A DNA stretch of 64,000 nucleotides from UBA965 sp040396955 (GCA_040396955.1 JBBAWX010000016.1:3975-67974), one strand, 5' to 3'. Positions 42,621 through 51,433 are shown, numbered from the stretch's first letter. Notes: generated from the letters alone by a model not told the origin. Made by a program: numbers and translations.

Positions 42621-44071
42621 GCGACTTCTTCTTCCTCGGCCTGGGCAATATTCCGGGCAATTGCCAACTTCAGACCAATCGTACACCAGAGTAGGGCTGT
42701 CATGTGACTAAACTCGATGTTGAAAAAGTAATGGTCGAGCAGGCCAACTGCGAGCGCAGCCACAATGCCGGCTTGGAAGCCGATGAGCCAGCTCGCATGT
42801 ACTTCGTCGTGCTGGGTGATGGCTCGTTGCATGCTCTGCCAACTCTGGACGAACAGCGCACCCATCAACACCAAAAAGTAGATGAGTCCGATGATGCCGA
42901 TGCGTTGCGCAATTGCCAGGTAAATGCTCGATACCCCGGCGACCAGATCAATGTCAGGCGCTAACCCGAAGCCAATCCCGAAAAAAGGATAGGCCTGAAT
43001 GACGGCAATGGCGTTGTTGAATTCGTCGAGCCGCATCTGGTTTGCTTGGTCTTGGAACTGAACCCCTTGCACTACGCGGTTCATGAATTGTTCACCGACT
43101 CCAAAAAAGACCAACAAAAATGTGGCCAGTAATCCGCTCCCGATGATGAGCCACCACAACCGCCGATAGCGCACCGTGGCCACGTAAATGGCAGCTATGA
43201 TTAACCCGCCGAGTGCGGCCCGTGAAAAGGTCAAGAAGAGGGTGACTACGACGATTGCCGTGATGAAGATCATGATGCGTCTGCTGAAAATGGGTCGCTG
43301 GACGATGGTTTGAGTGGCGGCAATGGCACCGATGATGGATAGCATTCCACCATAACTGTTGGGGTCCACGCTAAAGCCGATGGCACGCATCAAGCCATCC
43401 GTGTTGTCCTCGACATAGCGCAACACGCGCCCCGAGGTGGGGTAGCCGATGCGCCCGAGCGCCACCAAGATTTGTTCGGCGAGGGTGTCTGGAATAATGT
43501 ACAAGACCAGTCCAATCGACGCCGAAATAGTACCGCCAATAAGTAGCAAACGGAGGGCCCATTGTACGTCAGTGTCGGTGTTGACACTGTCGAGGATGGC
43601 AAACATCAACAAGATGCCCAGCAAGAATTTGGCGTAGTTGTGGAGCGTGGTCGGGTCGGGGAGTCCACGGGCACCCAGAAAGAGGGCAAAAAACGTGTAG
43701 CCGATGAAACCGAGTGCGAGCGGCGCAAACCATGTCATGTCGAGACGGTACTCGGGGGTGGTGAGGATGTGAATCATGCGTACGCCGAGTAACGCCAAAA
43801 TGGCCAGTGATAGCAGTGATGGTGTGATGACCGCCCGGAACGGCAACGTGCCAAACGGCAACACCGTAATCAATAGCACGATGGCCGCAAGCATCAGACG
43901 CGTGTTGCCGAGCACATAATAGGCCACGGCAATCGTCGCAATGAGCACGAATGGCACCCAAAAATAAGTGTATACCAAGACCGCAGCTCCTGCCAAACAG
44001 AGCAGGATTGCTGTGACACAGGCCACAAATGTGCGCTGTTGCAAGGTGGTGAGTGTCGGTAGTGAAAACAT
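42617..44071 (-). CDS. O-antigen polymerase/ligase-like membrane protein
   Basis: 484 residues with about 12 TM helices and a large outer loop (about 185-235), typical of Wzy/WaaL proteins. The conserved region has MRLDEFNNAIAVIQAYPFFGIGFG, matching the family W/Y-x-x-a-x-x-x-x-x-x-P-x-x-G-x-G pattern. It polymerises or attaches lipid-linked repeat units on the outer face of the membrane. It lies 3 bp after the HEAT-repeat gene and overlaps udk by 4 bp. Confidence 0.85.
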   Translation of the reverse strand: MFSLPTLTTLQQRTFVACVTAILLCLAGAAVLVYTYFWVPFVLIATIAVAYYVLGNTRLMLAAIVLLITVLPFGTLPFRAVITPSLLSLAILALLGVRMIHILTTPEYRLDMTWFAPLALGFIGYTFFALFLGARGLPDPTTLHNYAKFLLGILLMFAILDSVNTDTDVQWALRLLLIGGTISASIGLVLYIIPDTLAEQILVALGRIGYPTSGRVLRYVEDNTDGLMRAIGFSVDPNSYGGMLSIIGAIAATQTIVQRPIFSRRIMIFITAIVVVTLFLTFSRAALGGLIIAAIYVATVRYRRLWWLIIGSGLLATFLLVFFGVGEQFMNRVVQGVQFQDQANQMRLDEFNNAIAVIQAYPFFGIGFGLAPDIDLVAGVSSIYLAIAQRIGIIGLIYFLVLMGALFVQSWQSMQRAITQHDEVHASWLIGFQAGIVAALAVGLLDHYFFNIEFSHMTALLWCTIGLKLAIARNIAQAEEEEVA

Positions 44072-44074
44072 AGG

Positions 44075-44764
44075 CTATTGTCCACTCGTGTAGAGCAAAA
44101 TGGGGTCGCGGAACGAAATCTGCCGCAGTTTATCGTTGAGCGCTTTGCGCACATCATCGGGTCGACCACAAATACCAGGGTCAAGCATGCCAGCATGGAA
44201 GAGTTGGTCGATGTGTTTGCGGAGCGTGTGGCTCCGGAGCTCGGTCAACGAAACGACCACCCACGACCATAACTCGGGATCATACTGGTAATCCGATGCG
44301 GTATCTGGGAGCGCAGCACGCAACATGCGTGTCACGGTGCGCCGTGTCAGTGGGTTCAGATGGCCGATGAGGCTCAACGTGGAGCAGACCGCAATGCGCG
44401 AAGCCCGTGGTGCCGCTCCGTCAAGTAGCACGTGGCCGAGCATCGGGATGGCCTGACTTCCATAGGCGGGAATGGTGTCGTCGAGGAGATCGTAGAGCGG
44501 TTCGAGGGTGTCGTGGTGGCGCACCAAAATTTCGCCGAGGAGCGTAAGCGTCTCGGCGTCACCCCAGCTACTTAGAAGTACGAGCGCATGCCCGCGTGCG
44601 AAATCATCACTGGAGCTGGTCTCTGTCAATAGCGTACGCAACGGCGCCGCCAAGAGGTGGCGTTGATGCTGCACACGTGAGAGAAGCTCTGCAGAAAGAA
44701 CGGCCCCTGACGCGCAGATGTCGCGCATGAGTTGCGATGCGGATGGAGTGCAATTGTTGGTCAC
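44075..44764 (-). CDS. HEAT-repeat-like protein, first gene of glycan operon
   Basis: About 229 residues from a GTG start at 44764; an ATG further inside (MRDICASG) is an alternative. It is mainly alpha-helical, with helix pairs such as LLAAPLRTLL / ARGHALVLLSSWGDAETLTLLGEIL and QAIPMLGHVLLDGAAPRASRIAVCSTLSLIGHL, which look like HEAT or armadillo repeats. No catalytic motif is visible. A TACAAT -10 box lies at 44801-44806 on the minus strand, which excludes longer starts. It may be a scaffold for the glycan machinery (inference from position only). Confidence 0.55.
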   Translation of the reverse strand: MTNNCTPSASQLMRDICASGAVLSAELLSRVQHQRHLLAAPLRTLLTETSSSDDFARGHALVLLSSWGDAETLTLLGEILVRHHDTLEPLYDLLDDTIPAYGSQAIPMLGHVLLDGAAPRASRIAVCSTLSLIGHLNPLTRRTVTRMLRAALPDTASDYQYDPELWSWVVVSLTELRSHTLRKHIDQLFHAGMLDPGICGRPDDVRKALNDKLRQISFRDPILLYTSGQ

Positions 44765-44903
44765 GTGATACTCATCAAACCGGTGCAACGACTCGCTTCC
44801 ATTGTACCACTTTAGAATGGGCACATTGGCAACCAGCATGTGGGCGCATCGTGGTATAGTGATAAGCGGTATTGAGGTTATGCACCGCACAGGAGGTCAG
44901 ACC

Positions 44904-45629
44904 ATGACTCGCGTTCTTGTTTGGAACGAATTCCGTCACGAAAAACATGCCGATCATCCCGCATCGACCATCTACCCCAAGGGTATCCATGGGGCGATTG
45001 CCGATGGCTTGAAGGCCAACGATGCTAGTTTTGTGGTAAATACCGCCACCCTTGACGAACCCGAGCATGGCTTGACCGAAGCAGTGCTCAGCGAGACCGA
45101 CGTGTTGATTTGGTGGGGACACATGGCGCACCACGAAGTCGACGATGCGGTCGTCGCTCGTGTCAAAAAACACGTGATTGAGCGTGGCATGGGCCTGATT
45201 GTGCTCCATTCCGGTCATTTCTCCAAGATTTTCAAAAACTTGATGGGCTCGACCTGTGACCTCAAATGGCGTGAAGCCGATGACATCGAGCGTGTGTGGG
45301 TGATTGAGCCCAGCCACCCGATTGCTGCCGGTGTGCCTGAGCACTTCGAGCTGCCCGAAGAAATGTACGGCGAGCGCTTCGATATCCCAGCTCCCGACAC
45401 CCTGGTCATGGTGAGTTGGTTCACGGGTGGCGAAGTCTTCCGTAGCGGCTGCTGCTACCATCGCGGCAACGGCAAGGTCTTCTACTTCCGCCCTGGCCAC
45501 GAGAGTTACCCCACCTACTTCGACGAGAATGTGCGGCTTGTCATCGCCAACGGCGTGCGCTGGGCGGCTCCGAGTGGCCTAGTACGTCCCACCTACGGCA
45601 ACTTTAAGGCGTTGGAAGGCCAAAAGTAA
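44904..45629 (+). CDS. ThuA-like domain protein
   Basis: 241 residues from ATG 44904, with AGGAGG 8 bases upstream. Class I glutamine-amidotransferase-like fold of the ThuA family: VLVWNEFRHEK at the start, DVLIWWGHMAHHEVDD, MGLIVLHSGHFSKIFKNL, and GKVFYFRPGHESYPTYF near the end. ThuA proteins occur in trehalose or sugar-metabolism loci, but no activity is firmly assigned. Single gene, divergent from the glycan operon, with its own terminator. TATAGT at 44855-44860 is a likely -10. Confidence 0.83.
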   Translation: MTRVLVWNEFRHEKHADHPASTIYPKGIHGAIADGLKANDASFVVNTATLDEPEHGLTEAVLSETDVLIWWGHMAHHEVDDAVVARVKKHVIERGMGLIVLHSGHFSKIFKNLMGSTCDLKWREADDIERVWVIEPSHPIAAGVPEHFELPEEMYGERFDIPAPDTLVMVSWFTGGEVFRSGCCYHRGNGKVFYFRPGHESYPTYFDENVRLVIANGVRWAAPSGLVRPTYGNFKALEGQK

Positions 45630-45639
45630 TTTCCATGGT

Positions 45640-45674
45640 GCGGTACCGCAGCCTGGCTGCGGTACCGCTTTTTT
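45640..45674 (+). terminator. Intrinsic terminator after the thuA-like gene
   Basis: A 13 bp perfect stem (45640-45652/45656-45668), 3-base loop and six T residues. Confidence 0.93.
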
Positions 45675-45699
45675 ACGCACCGAAAGTGAGCAGGTAGGT

Positions 45700-46878
45700 A
45701 TGGCACGTGCCGAAGTGATTGTCGCCAAACAACTCAGAGAAACCCTCAAACGTGGCCATCCGTGGGTCTACCGCAACCACATCGACGCAGATACCCCTGA
45801 ATATGCCGATGGCACGGTGGTGGCGGTGCGTTGCGCTGGCTGGCGCGGTATCGGCCTCTGGGATAGCGATGGCCCGATTGCGGTGCGCATCTACACCAGC
45901 GGGCAACGCCTTGATGCGGAGCTCATCTCCACCAGAGTGCGGCACGCTTGGCGTGCCCGCGCCTGGTTGCGTCAGCAAGGAGTCACCGCCTATCGTTGGC
46001 TGTTTGGCGAGGGTGATGGTCTGCCCGGGATTACGGTCGATCTCTACGGCGATGTGGCCGTGCTTCAGCACTATGGCCTTGGCCCTGCCACACTCGTGCC
46101 GTTGATTGTCGATGCGCTCCGGGGCTGTCATCCCGGGTTGCGGGCCGTGCTCGGAAGCAAACGCCGTGATGACACCGCCGGTCAGCGGACCGTGTTGTGG
46201 GGGGAATTACCCGATTTGCCCGTGGTCGTCCAAGAACATGCCGGCTTACGCTTTGTCGTAGATCCGCTCGTCGGGCAAAAAACCGGCCTTTTTCTTGATC
46301 ATCGTGAAAACCGCCACACGTTGATGCACCACGTCGCCGGCATGAGTGTGCTCAACTGTTTTGCCTATACCGGGGCGTTCTCGCTCTATGCACTGCAAGG
46401 AGGCGCTCAGCGGGTGGTCAGCGTCGATATTGGTCAGGGGTTGGCTGAGGCCGCCCATCACAACATCACGCTCAACCAGTTGCCCGCTGACCGCCATCAG
46501 TTCATCACACAGGATTGTTTTGAGGTACTCCAAAAAATGACCAGCGATGGCCGGAAATACGACTGCATCATCCTCGATCCGCCCAGTTTTGCGCGTACCC
46601 GCCAACAACGCGACAGTGCCATGCAGGCCTATACGCGCCTCAACACCATGGCGCTCAAGTGTTTGCAGGCCGACGGGTTGTTGGTCACGGCCAGTTGTAC
46701 CAGCCAGGTCGGCCCCGAAGATTTCCGCACCATGGTGGCCCAAGCGGCCGCTGACGCCGAACGGCGCGTGCAAATCATCCACGAGGCCGGGCACGCCCTC
46801 GACCATCCGGTGCCAGCGCACTTCCCCGAAGGACGTTACCTCAAGTTCATCATGGCCCGGGTCGGCATGCCCTGGTAG
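45700..46878 (+). CDS. rlmI: Class I rRNA cytosine methyltransferase, RlmI-like
   Basis: 392 residues. An N-terminal PUA domain (about 1-75; KRGHPWVYRNHI) precedes an EEHEE-type linker and a Rossmann SAM domain with LNCFAYTGAFSLYAL (motif I) and CIILDPPSFARTR (motif IV). The target in E. coli RlmI is m5C1962 of 23S rRNA; the same target here is inferred. It is convergent with the M24-like gene, 7 bp apart. Confidence 0.87.
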   Translation: MARAEVIVAKQLRETLKRGHPWVYRNHIDADTPEYADGTVVAVRCAGWRGIGLWDSDGPIAVRIYTSGQRLDAELISTRVRHAWRARAWLRQQGVTAYRWLFGEGDGLPGITVDLYGDVAVLQHYGLGPATLVPLIVDALRGCHPGLRAVLGSKRRDDTAGQRTVLWGELPDLPVVVQEHAGLRFVVDPLVGQKTGLFLDHRENRHTLMHHVAGMSVLNCFAYTGAFSLYALQGGAQRVVSVDIGQGLAEAAHHNITLNQLPADRHQFITQDCFEVLQKMTSDGRKYDCIILDPPSFARTRQQRDSAMQAYTRLNTMALKCLQADGLLVTASCTSQVGPEDFRTMVAQAAADAERRVQIIHEAGHALDHPVPAHFPEGRYLKFIMARVGMPW

Positions 46879-46885
46879 CTCCCAG

Positions 46886-47986
46886 CTAGCGCACCAATAT
46901 GCCAGGGCGTTGATACTGTTGGCCAGCAACCGTGACGGTAATCATAGGCCAGTTGCCCGTGTTTGTCAGTGATTCGGCACCGTGCTCTGTGAGGAGCATG
47001 GTGTCTTCGCTTTTGGTACCGGCAATACTCGGGTTCCACGCAAATGCTTGGCCCACGGCGAGCACCTGTTGGCTGTCGGGGCGTGCCTGGACTTCACGGT
47101 TTTCGTACCCGGTGATGCCGCCTTGATGGTGTTTTTGCCACTCATCGGGGTACCCTAGCGCCGCATAGGCCGCTTGGATGTCGGCAAAGACCTCGCCGAG
47201 GCGACGCCCGGGGCGACTGCCGTGCCACGCGCTGGCATCGACCGTGGCACAGGCCTCTGCACGGCGAATTAGGTCGTCGCTGAGCCCGCCAAAGGCCACT
47301 AGTCGCGTCGCCGAGACGATGAGTCCGTGTTGGCGGGTGCAGATGACCACCATGGCGCGCTGTTGTACGCGTTGATGAGTGGGGACTGGGTGGCGAAATT
47401 GGTCGATGCGATTGTCGGCGGCCACCAGTGCAACCACAGGTGTGGTGCCGGCTGCGTAGGCGTGTGCTGCCATGACGCCCGCAATCTCCATTTCGGTCAT
47501 GCCGGGCCGAATCATGCGCGCGGCCGCCTCAATGGCCTGCCCAGTGGCCTGTGCATGCGCGCGTAGTCGGGTTTGCTCACTGGCGGTCAATTGGATGCGC
47601 AGGGCGGTCAATTCGGTGGCCAATGCGGGTGTGGCCCCGGCCATGTCGCTGCCCCAACGCCCTGCGCCACAGTGGGCATCTATGAATACATCGCGGTGCG
47701 CAGGCGTGTACCACGGGAACTCGTGCGGGGTTAGCGGTAGACCGGCGCATTCTTCGGCGAGCATACGTGGCATCTCAATCGCGCTGGCAAGCAAATAATC
47801 ACCGTTGCGAGTACACAAAATGCTCGCTACCGCACTCTCGCTGTTGAGCCCCACATGCGCTTGTCCACCCCCACTCAGCCAACTGAAATTTGCGGTGCGG
47901 GTCAACAAAATGCCTTCGAGCTGTGTGCGCTCAAGCAGGTGGGCGATGCGCTCGCGTTTGATCTGCCATTCTTGATGGTCCATCAT
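46886..47986 (-). CDS. M24-fold (pita-bread) protein lacking metal ligands
   Basis: 366 residues. A creatinase-type N-domain (about 1-125) and a pita-bread C-domain. Active M24 peptidases need two Asp in the D-x-G-x-x-x-x-G-Y-x-x-D-x-x-R segment; here that segment reads ICTRQHGLIVSATR, with Cys and Ser at those places. A His remains in HHQGGITGY, and acidic residues remain near SIAGTKSEDT. It is therefore probably not a standard metallopeptidase and may act like metal-free creatinase, or be a binding protein. Start at 47986 (GGAG 9 bases upstream); a second ATG follows directly. Confidence 0.75.
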   Translation of the reverse strand: MMDHQEWQIKRERIAHLLERTQLEGILLTRTANFSWLSGGGQAHVGLNSESAVASILCTRNGDYLLASAIEMPRMLAEECAGLPLTPHEFPWYTPAHRDVFIDAHCGAGRWGSDMAGATPALATELTALRIQLTASEQTRLRAHAQATGQAIEAAARMIRPGMTEMEIAGVMAAHAYAAGTTPVVALVAADNRIDQFRHPVPTHQRVQQRAMVVICTRQHGLIVSATRLVAFGGLSDDLIRRAEACATVDASAWHGSRPGRRLGEVFADIQAAYAALGYPDEWQKHHQGGITGYENREVQARPDSQQVLAVGQAFAWNPSIAGTKSEDTMLLTEHGAESLTNTGNWPMITVTVAGQQYQRPGILVR

Positions 47987-48043
47987 GATGTGGTGCTCCC
48001 ATGTGACGGATGTGCTGTGGCTATCTTACCATGTTGGGTGCAT

Positions 48044-48076
48044 AAAAAAACCACCACAGTCGATTGACTGTGGTGG
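48044..48076 (-). terminator. Terminator of the tRNA-Ala pair
   Basis: An 11 bp perfect stem (48051-48061/48066-48076), 4-base loop, followed on the minus strand by seven T residues (48050-48044). Confidence 0.93.
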
Positions 48077-48081
48077 CCGAT

Positions 48082-48157
48082 TGGTGGAGCAATGGGGGAT
48101 CGAACCCCAGACCTCAACACTGCCAGCGTTGCGCTCTCCCAGCTGAGCTATTGCCCC
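48082..48157 (-). tRNA. tRNA-Ala (GGC)
   Basis: 76 nt with an encoded CCA end. Acceptor stem GGGGCAA/TTGCTCC contains the G3:U70 pair that identifies alanine tRNAs. D arm GCTCAGCTGGGAGAGC, anticodon loop CTGGCAG (anticodon GGC), T arm TGGGG-TTCGATC-CCCCA. It is the second of two alanine tRNAs in one transcript. Confidence 0.97.
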
Positions 48158-48175
48158 ATGTACCCGGTATTGAAT

Positions 48176-48251
48176 TGGTGGAGGTGAGGAGGCTCGAACT
48201 CCTGGCCTCGACAGTGCGATTGTCGCGCTCTCCCAGCTGAGCTACACCCCC
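48176..48251 (-). tRNA. tRNA-Ala (CGC)
   Basis: 76 nt with an encoded CCA end. Acceptor GGGGGTG/CACCTCC again has G3:U70. Anticodon loop ATCGCAC gives anticodon CGC, reading GCG. T arm AGGAG-TTCGAGC-CTCCT. First gene of the pair, 18 bp ahead of tRNA-Ala(GGC). Confidence 0.97.
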
Positions 48252-48267
48252 GCATCACCTGTTGAAT

Positions 48268-48296
48268 AGTATACGATGCAAACAGGTGCTTGTCAA
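48268..48296 (-). promoter_or_regulatory. tRNA-Ala promoter within a dyad
   Basis: TTGACA (48291-48296), 17 bp, TATACT (48268-48273), 17 bp before the tRNA. The 8 bp inverted arms CACCTGTT (48256-48263) and AACAGGTG (48281-48288) flank the -10 box. Confidence 0.82.
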
Positions 48297-48363
48297 ACCG
48301 AATTTTGCTGGAATCCGCACATCGTGTGCATCGTAGTCATAGATCTACGGATTCCCCGCGACG

Positions 48364-49314
48364 TTATGTGATGGCTGGGCGTTGATTGCGCCAAACCATG
48401 GCCCGTGATACGAGGTACGACCCGATGACCAACACGATGGCCACACATTGCGCAACGAGCCCCTCGATGTTGGGGAAGACCGCAAACCACATGCCGACCC
48501 ACCCCGGGATGGCGATATCGAGCGTACTCGTGGCCAACCACCCGGCCTGTTGCATCTCTTGGACTTCTTCACCGACCATTACCACGAGTACCAGGGTCAG
48601 CAAAACGCCGGTGACAATCAGTAGGCGTTTGTAGTGCAGTTTTTGCCTCGTCAAAAACGTGACCACACCAACTACTGCCGTAAAAAAGAGCCCGATGAGT
48701 ACTCCGGATACGACCGTGGGCGTACCCATGTTGAGGCGTATGTGTTGCAAAAACAGCACAATTTCGAATCCCTCGCGGTAGACGGCACTGAAACCAAGCA
48801 AGATGAGCCCAAGATGCAGATTGGCGCCGGTCGTCAGTAAGGCGCGTTTGCGCTGATTGTGATGCGTAATCCACCCGGTCCAGTAGAGATTGTGAAAAAA
48901 CCAGTTCATGATGACTAAGAGCACCACAATCGCCAATAATCCGGTGGCCGCTTGGATGTGGAGCATTGGTGCCTCAATGGCATCGATGATGGCAGTCACC
49001 ACAAACCACGTGATGATGCTCGCTAAAAACGCCCACCCCGCCCCTTGAAATACCGTCTGGCGTAGCGATGCCTGCGCCCCCACAAAGCTGGCCGTTATCG
49101 CTGCCAGTACCAAAATCGCCTCTAGTCCCTCGCGGAAGACAATCAGACTCGTGTTCAGTATGACCGCATTTGGATCGAGCGCCGGTGCGAGTGGATCCGG
49201 TACGCCGGCGGAGACTACCGCTTGCCAAATCATGGCCACTACTACTCCGATTAGCCCAATGATAAGTATGCCGCGCGTGTACCACGCAGTGACTCCTGTG
49301 CGCTCCTGTTCCAT
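48364..49314 (-). CDS. FTR1-family iron permease
   Basis: 316 residues from ATG 49314, with GGGGGG about 8 bases upstream. Seven or eight TM helices carry the two FTR1 motifs REGLE (about 61-65) and a second, altered copy, YREGFE (about 158-163). These glutamates bind ferric iron during transport. The partner proteins of EfeUOB systems (EfeO, EfeB) are not adjacent, so it may act alone or with genes elsewhere. Confidence 0.85.
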   Translation of the reverse strand: MEQERTGVTAWYTRGILIIGLIGVVVAMIWQAVVSAGVPDPLAPALDPNAVILNTSLIVFREGLEAILVLAAITASFVGAQASLRQTVFQGAGWAFLASIITWFVVTAIIDAIEAPMLHIQAATGLLAIVVLLVIMNWFFHNLYWTGWITHHNQRKRALLTTGANLHLGLILLGFSAVYREGFEIVLFLQHIRLNMGTPTVVSGVLIGLFFTAVVGVVTFLTRQKLHYKRLLIVTGVLLTLVLVVMVGEEVQEMQQAGWLATSTLDIAIPGWVGMWFAVFPNIEGLVAQCVAIVLVIGSYLVSRAMVWRNQRPAIT

Positions 49315-49349
49315 GCTCTTTTCCCCCCCTGCATTCACCGTATCCGCCC

Positions 49350-49378
49350 AGTATATCGTGCTTTGTACCATTAATCAA
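49350..49378 (-). promoter_or_regulatory. Promoter of the FTR1 gene with AT-rich repeats
   Basis: TTGATT (49373-49378), 17 bp, TATACT (49350-49355) on the minus strand. TTAATCAA at 49371-49378 recurs within the palindrome TTAATTGATTAA at 49390-49401, a possible iron-regulator site (inference). Confidence 0.65.
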
Positions 49379-49404
49379 GTAAAAACTGTTTTAATTGATT
49401 AAAT

Positions 49405-49445
49405 CCCCCCTGTCTGGATGTGTGCCAGACGAGGGGGGGGGGGGG
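49405..49445 (-). terminator. Hairpin with 13-base G run after gyrB
   Basis: GTCTGG and CCAGAC form an inner stem (49412-49430), extended by CCCCCC (49405-49410) against a run of 13 G (49433-49445). TTTAATC follows on the minus strand. It begins about 25 bp after the gyrB stop. Confidence 0.65.
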
Positions 49446-49470
49446 ACGGGGAATTCGGGCGTATGAGGAA

Positions 49471-51393
49471 TCAGATATCGAGGTTTTTGACCTCTGGGGC
49501 ATGAGTCTGGATGAAGCGTTTGCGCGGGGGCACGAGGTCGCCCATCAGCATGGAGAAGGTTTCTTCGGCGACGACGGCATCGTCCATGGTGACCTGCAGG
49601 ATGATGCGATTGGCAGGGTTCATGGTTGTTTCCCAGAGTTGTTCGGCGTTCATTTCGCCGAGCCCTTTGTAGCGCTGGAGTTCGACGCGATTGCGCTCGG
49701 AGGGGGCCAAGGTGGCGACGTAGGCTTCACGATCGGCATCGGTGTAGACGTAGCGTTCGTTTTTGCCGACCTTGACCTTGTACAACGGCGGTTGCGCGAT
49801 GTAGAGGTTGCCGTTGGTGATGAGCGGGCGCATGTAGCGGAAGAAGAAGGTAAGCAGGAGTGTGCGAATGTGGCTCCCGTCGACGTCGGCGTCACTCATC
49901 AAGAAGATGCGGTGGTAGCGAATCTTGCTGACGTCGAATTGATCACCGACGCTAGCGCCAATGGCGGTAATCAGGGCCCGGACTTCGTTGTTGGAGAGCA
50001 TGCGATCGAGGCGGCTTTTTTCCACGTTCAGGATTTTGCCACGGAGCGGCAAAATGGCCTGGAAGCGGCGATCACGCCCTTGCTTGGCACTGCCACCGGC
50101 GCTTTCACCCTCTACGATGAAGAGTTCGCAGTTTTCTGGGTTGTTGTCAGAGCAGTCAGCCAATTTGCCGGGCAGCGAGAAGCCTTCGAGGGCGCCTTTG
50201 CGGGCGGTTTCGCGGACCTTTTGCACGGCTAGGCGGGTGCGAGCTGCTGAGACACACTTCTCGATGATGCGTTTGGCATCGGCGGGGTTTTCTTCGAGCC
50301 AGGTTTGCCAGGCATCGCCGAAGACGGTATTGACGGCCGTGGCAGCGACCGGGCTGACGAGTTTTTCTTTGGTTTGTGAGCTGAACTGCGGGTCGCGCAA
50401 TTTGACACTAATGACCGCCGTCAGCCCTTCACGGACATCGTCGCCGGTCAAATTGGCGTCGTTCTCTTTGAGCAATCCCTTATTGCGGGCATAGCCGTTG
50501 ATGACGCGGGTCAGCGCATTACGGAACCCGGTGACGTGCGCTCCACCGTCGGTGTTGTTGATGTTGTTGGCGAAGGAATAAATGGAATCAGTATCGTACG
50601 AATCGGTGTACTGTAGGGAGATTTCGACCGCTACATCGTCGGCGATGCGATCCACATAAAAGGGGTGCTTGTGGAGCGTGGTGCGGTCTTTGTTGAGATG
50701 GCGCACGTACGAGCTAATCCCGCCCTCAAAGTAAAAGTTGAGTTCGTTGTCGTCACGCTCATCAATGAAGCGAAAACGGAGCCCCTTGTTGAGATACGAC
50801 ATCTCGCGGAAGCGCTGTGCGAGCGTGCGGAAGTTGTAGTCGACCGTCTGAATAATCGTCGTGTCGGGCATGAATGTGGTCATGGTGCCGTGTTGATCGG
50901 TGGGCCCGACTTCGACCACATCGGCCTGGGGTACGCCGCAGCGGTATTCTTGGTAGTAGTGCGTCCCAGCGCGGAACACGTCGACGCGACAGTACGAAGA
51001 GAGCGCATTGACTGCCGACACGCCGACCCCGTGGAGCCCCGATGAGACTTTATACCCGGTGCCACCGAATTTGCCGCCAGCGTGCAGGACGGTCATGACC
51101 ACCTGGAGCGTGCTAACGCCCATTTTGGGGTGAATGCCGACTGGAATCCCCTGGCCATCATCACGTACCGTGACGGAACCGTCTGGGCGAATACAGACTT
51201 CGACTCGTGTGGCTCGCCCTGCCATGACTTCGTCGACCGAATTGTCGACCACTTCGCGCACCATGGTGTGCAGACCGTTGATGTCGGTCGGCCCGATGTA
51301 CATGCCGGGGCGCTTGCGCACCGCCTCCATCCCCTCGAGGACTTGAATTTGACTCTCGTCGTAGGTTGAGGCCTGCATTGAAGTATCACTCAT
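49471..51393 (-). CDS. gyrB: DNA gyrase subunit B
   Basis: 640 residues. GHKL ATPase (DGQGIPVGIH, GLHGVGVSAVNAL), transducer domain, and the TOPRIM domain with EGESAGGSAKQGRDR and SDADVDGSHIRTLL. The C-terminal KGLGEMNAEQLWETTMNP is diagnostic for GyrB/ParE. With GyrA it introduces negative supercoils. No gyrA adjoins. The assignment as GyrB rather than ParE rests on overall similarity and the length typical of short GyrB. Confidence 0.95.
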   Translation of the reverse strand: MSDTSMQASTYDESQIQVLEGMEAVRKRPGMYIGPTDINGLHTMVREVVDNSVDEVMAGRATRVEVCIRPDGSVTVRDDGQGIPVGIHPKMGVSTLQVVMTVLHAGGKFGGTGYKVSSGLHGVGVSAVNALSSYCRVDVFRAGTHYYQEYRCGVPQADVVEVGPTDQHGTMTTFMPDTTIIQTVDYNFRTLAQRFREMSYLNKGLRFRFIDERDDNELNFYFEGGISSYVRHLNKDRTTLHKHPFYVDRIADDVAVEISLQYTDSYDTDSIYSFANNINNTDGGAHVTGFRNALTRVINGYARNKGLLKENDANLTGDDVREGLTAVISVKLRDPQFSSQTKEKLVSPVAATAVNTVFGDAWQTWLEENPADAKRIIEKCVSAARTRLAVQKVRETARKGALEGFSLPGKLADCSDNNPENCELFIVEGESAGGSAKQGRDRRFQAILPLRGKILNVEKSRLDRMLSNNEVRALITAIGASVGDQFDVSKIRYHRIFLMSDADVDGSHIRTLLLTFFFRYMRPLITNGNLYIAQPPLYKVKVGKNERYVYTDADREAYVATLAPSERNRVELQRYKGLGEMNAEQLWETTMNPANRIILQVTMDDAVVAEETFSMLMGDLVPPRKRFIQTHAPEVKNLDI

Positions 51394-51433
51394 ACGTCGC
51401 CCATTCTTTCGTCACAATGAGTCACCGACACGG

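Noticed and set aside
49420..50232. 270-codon plus-strand frame opposite gyrB
   Set aside because: It is antisense to the conserved TOPRIM and C-terminal region of gyrB, and its beginning crosses the G homopolymer; no domain is recognisable.
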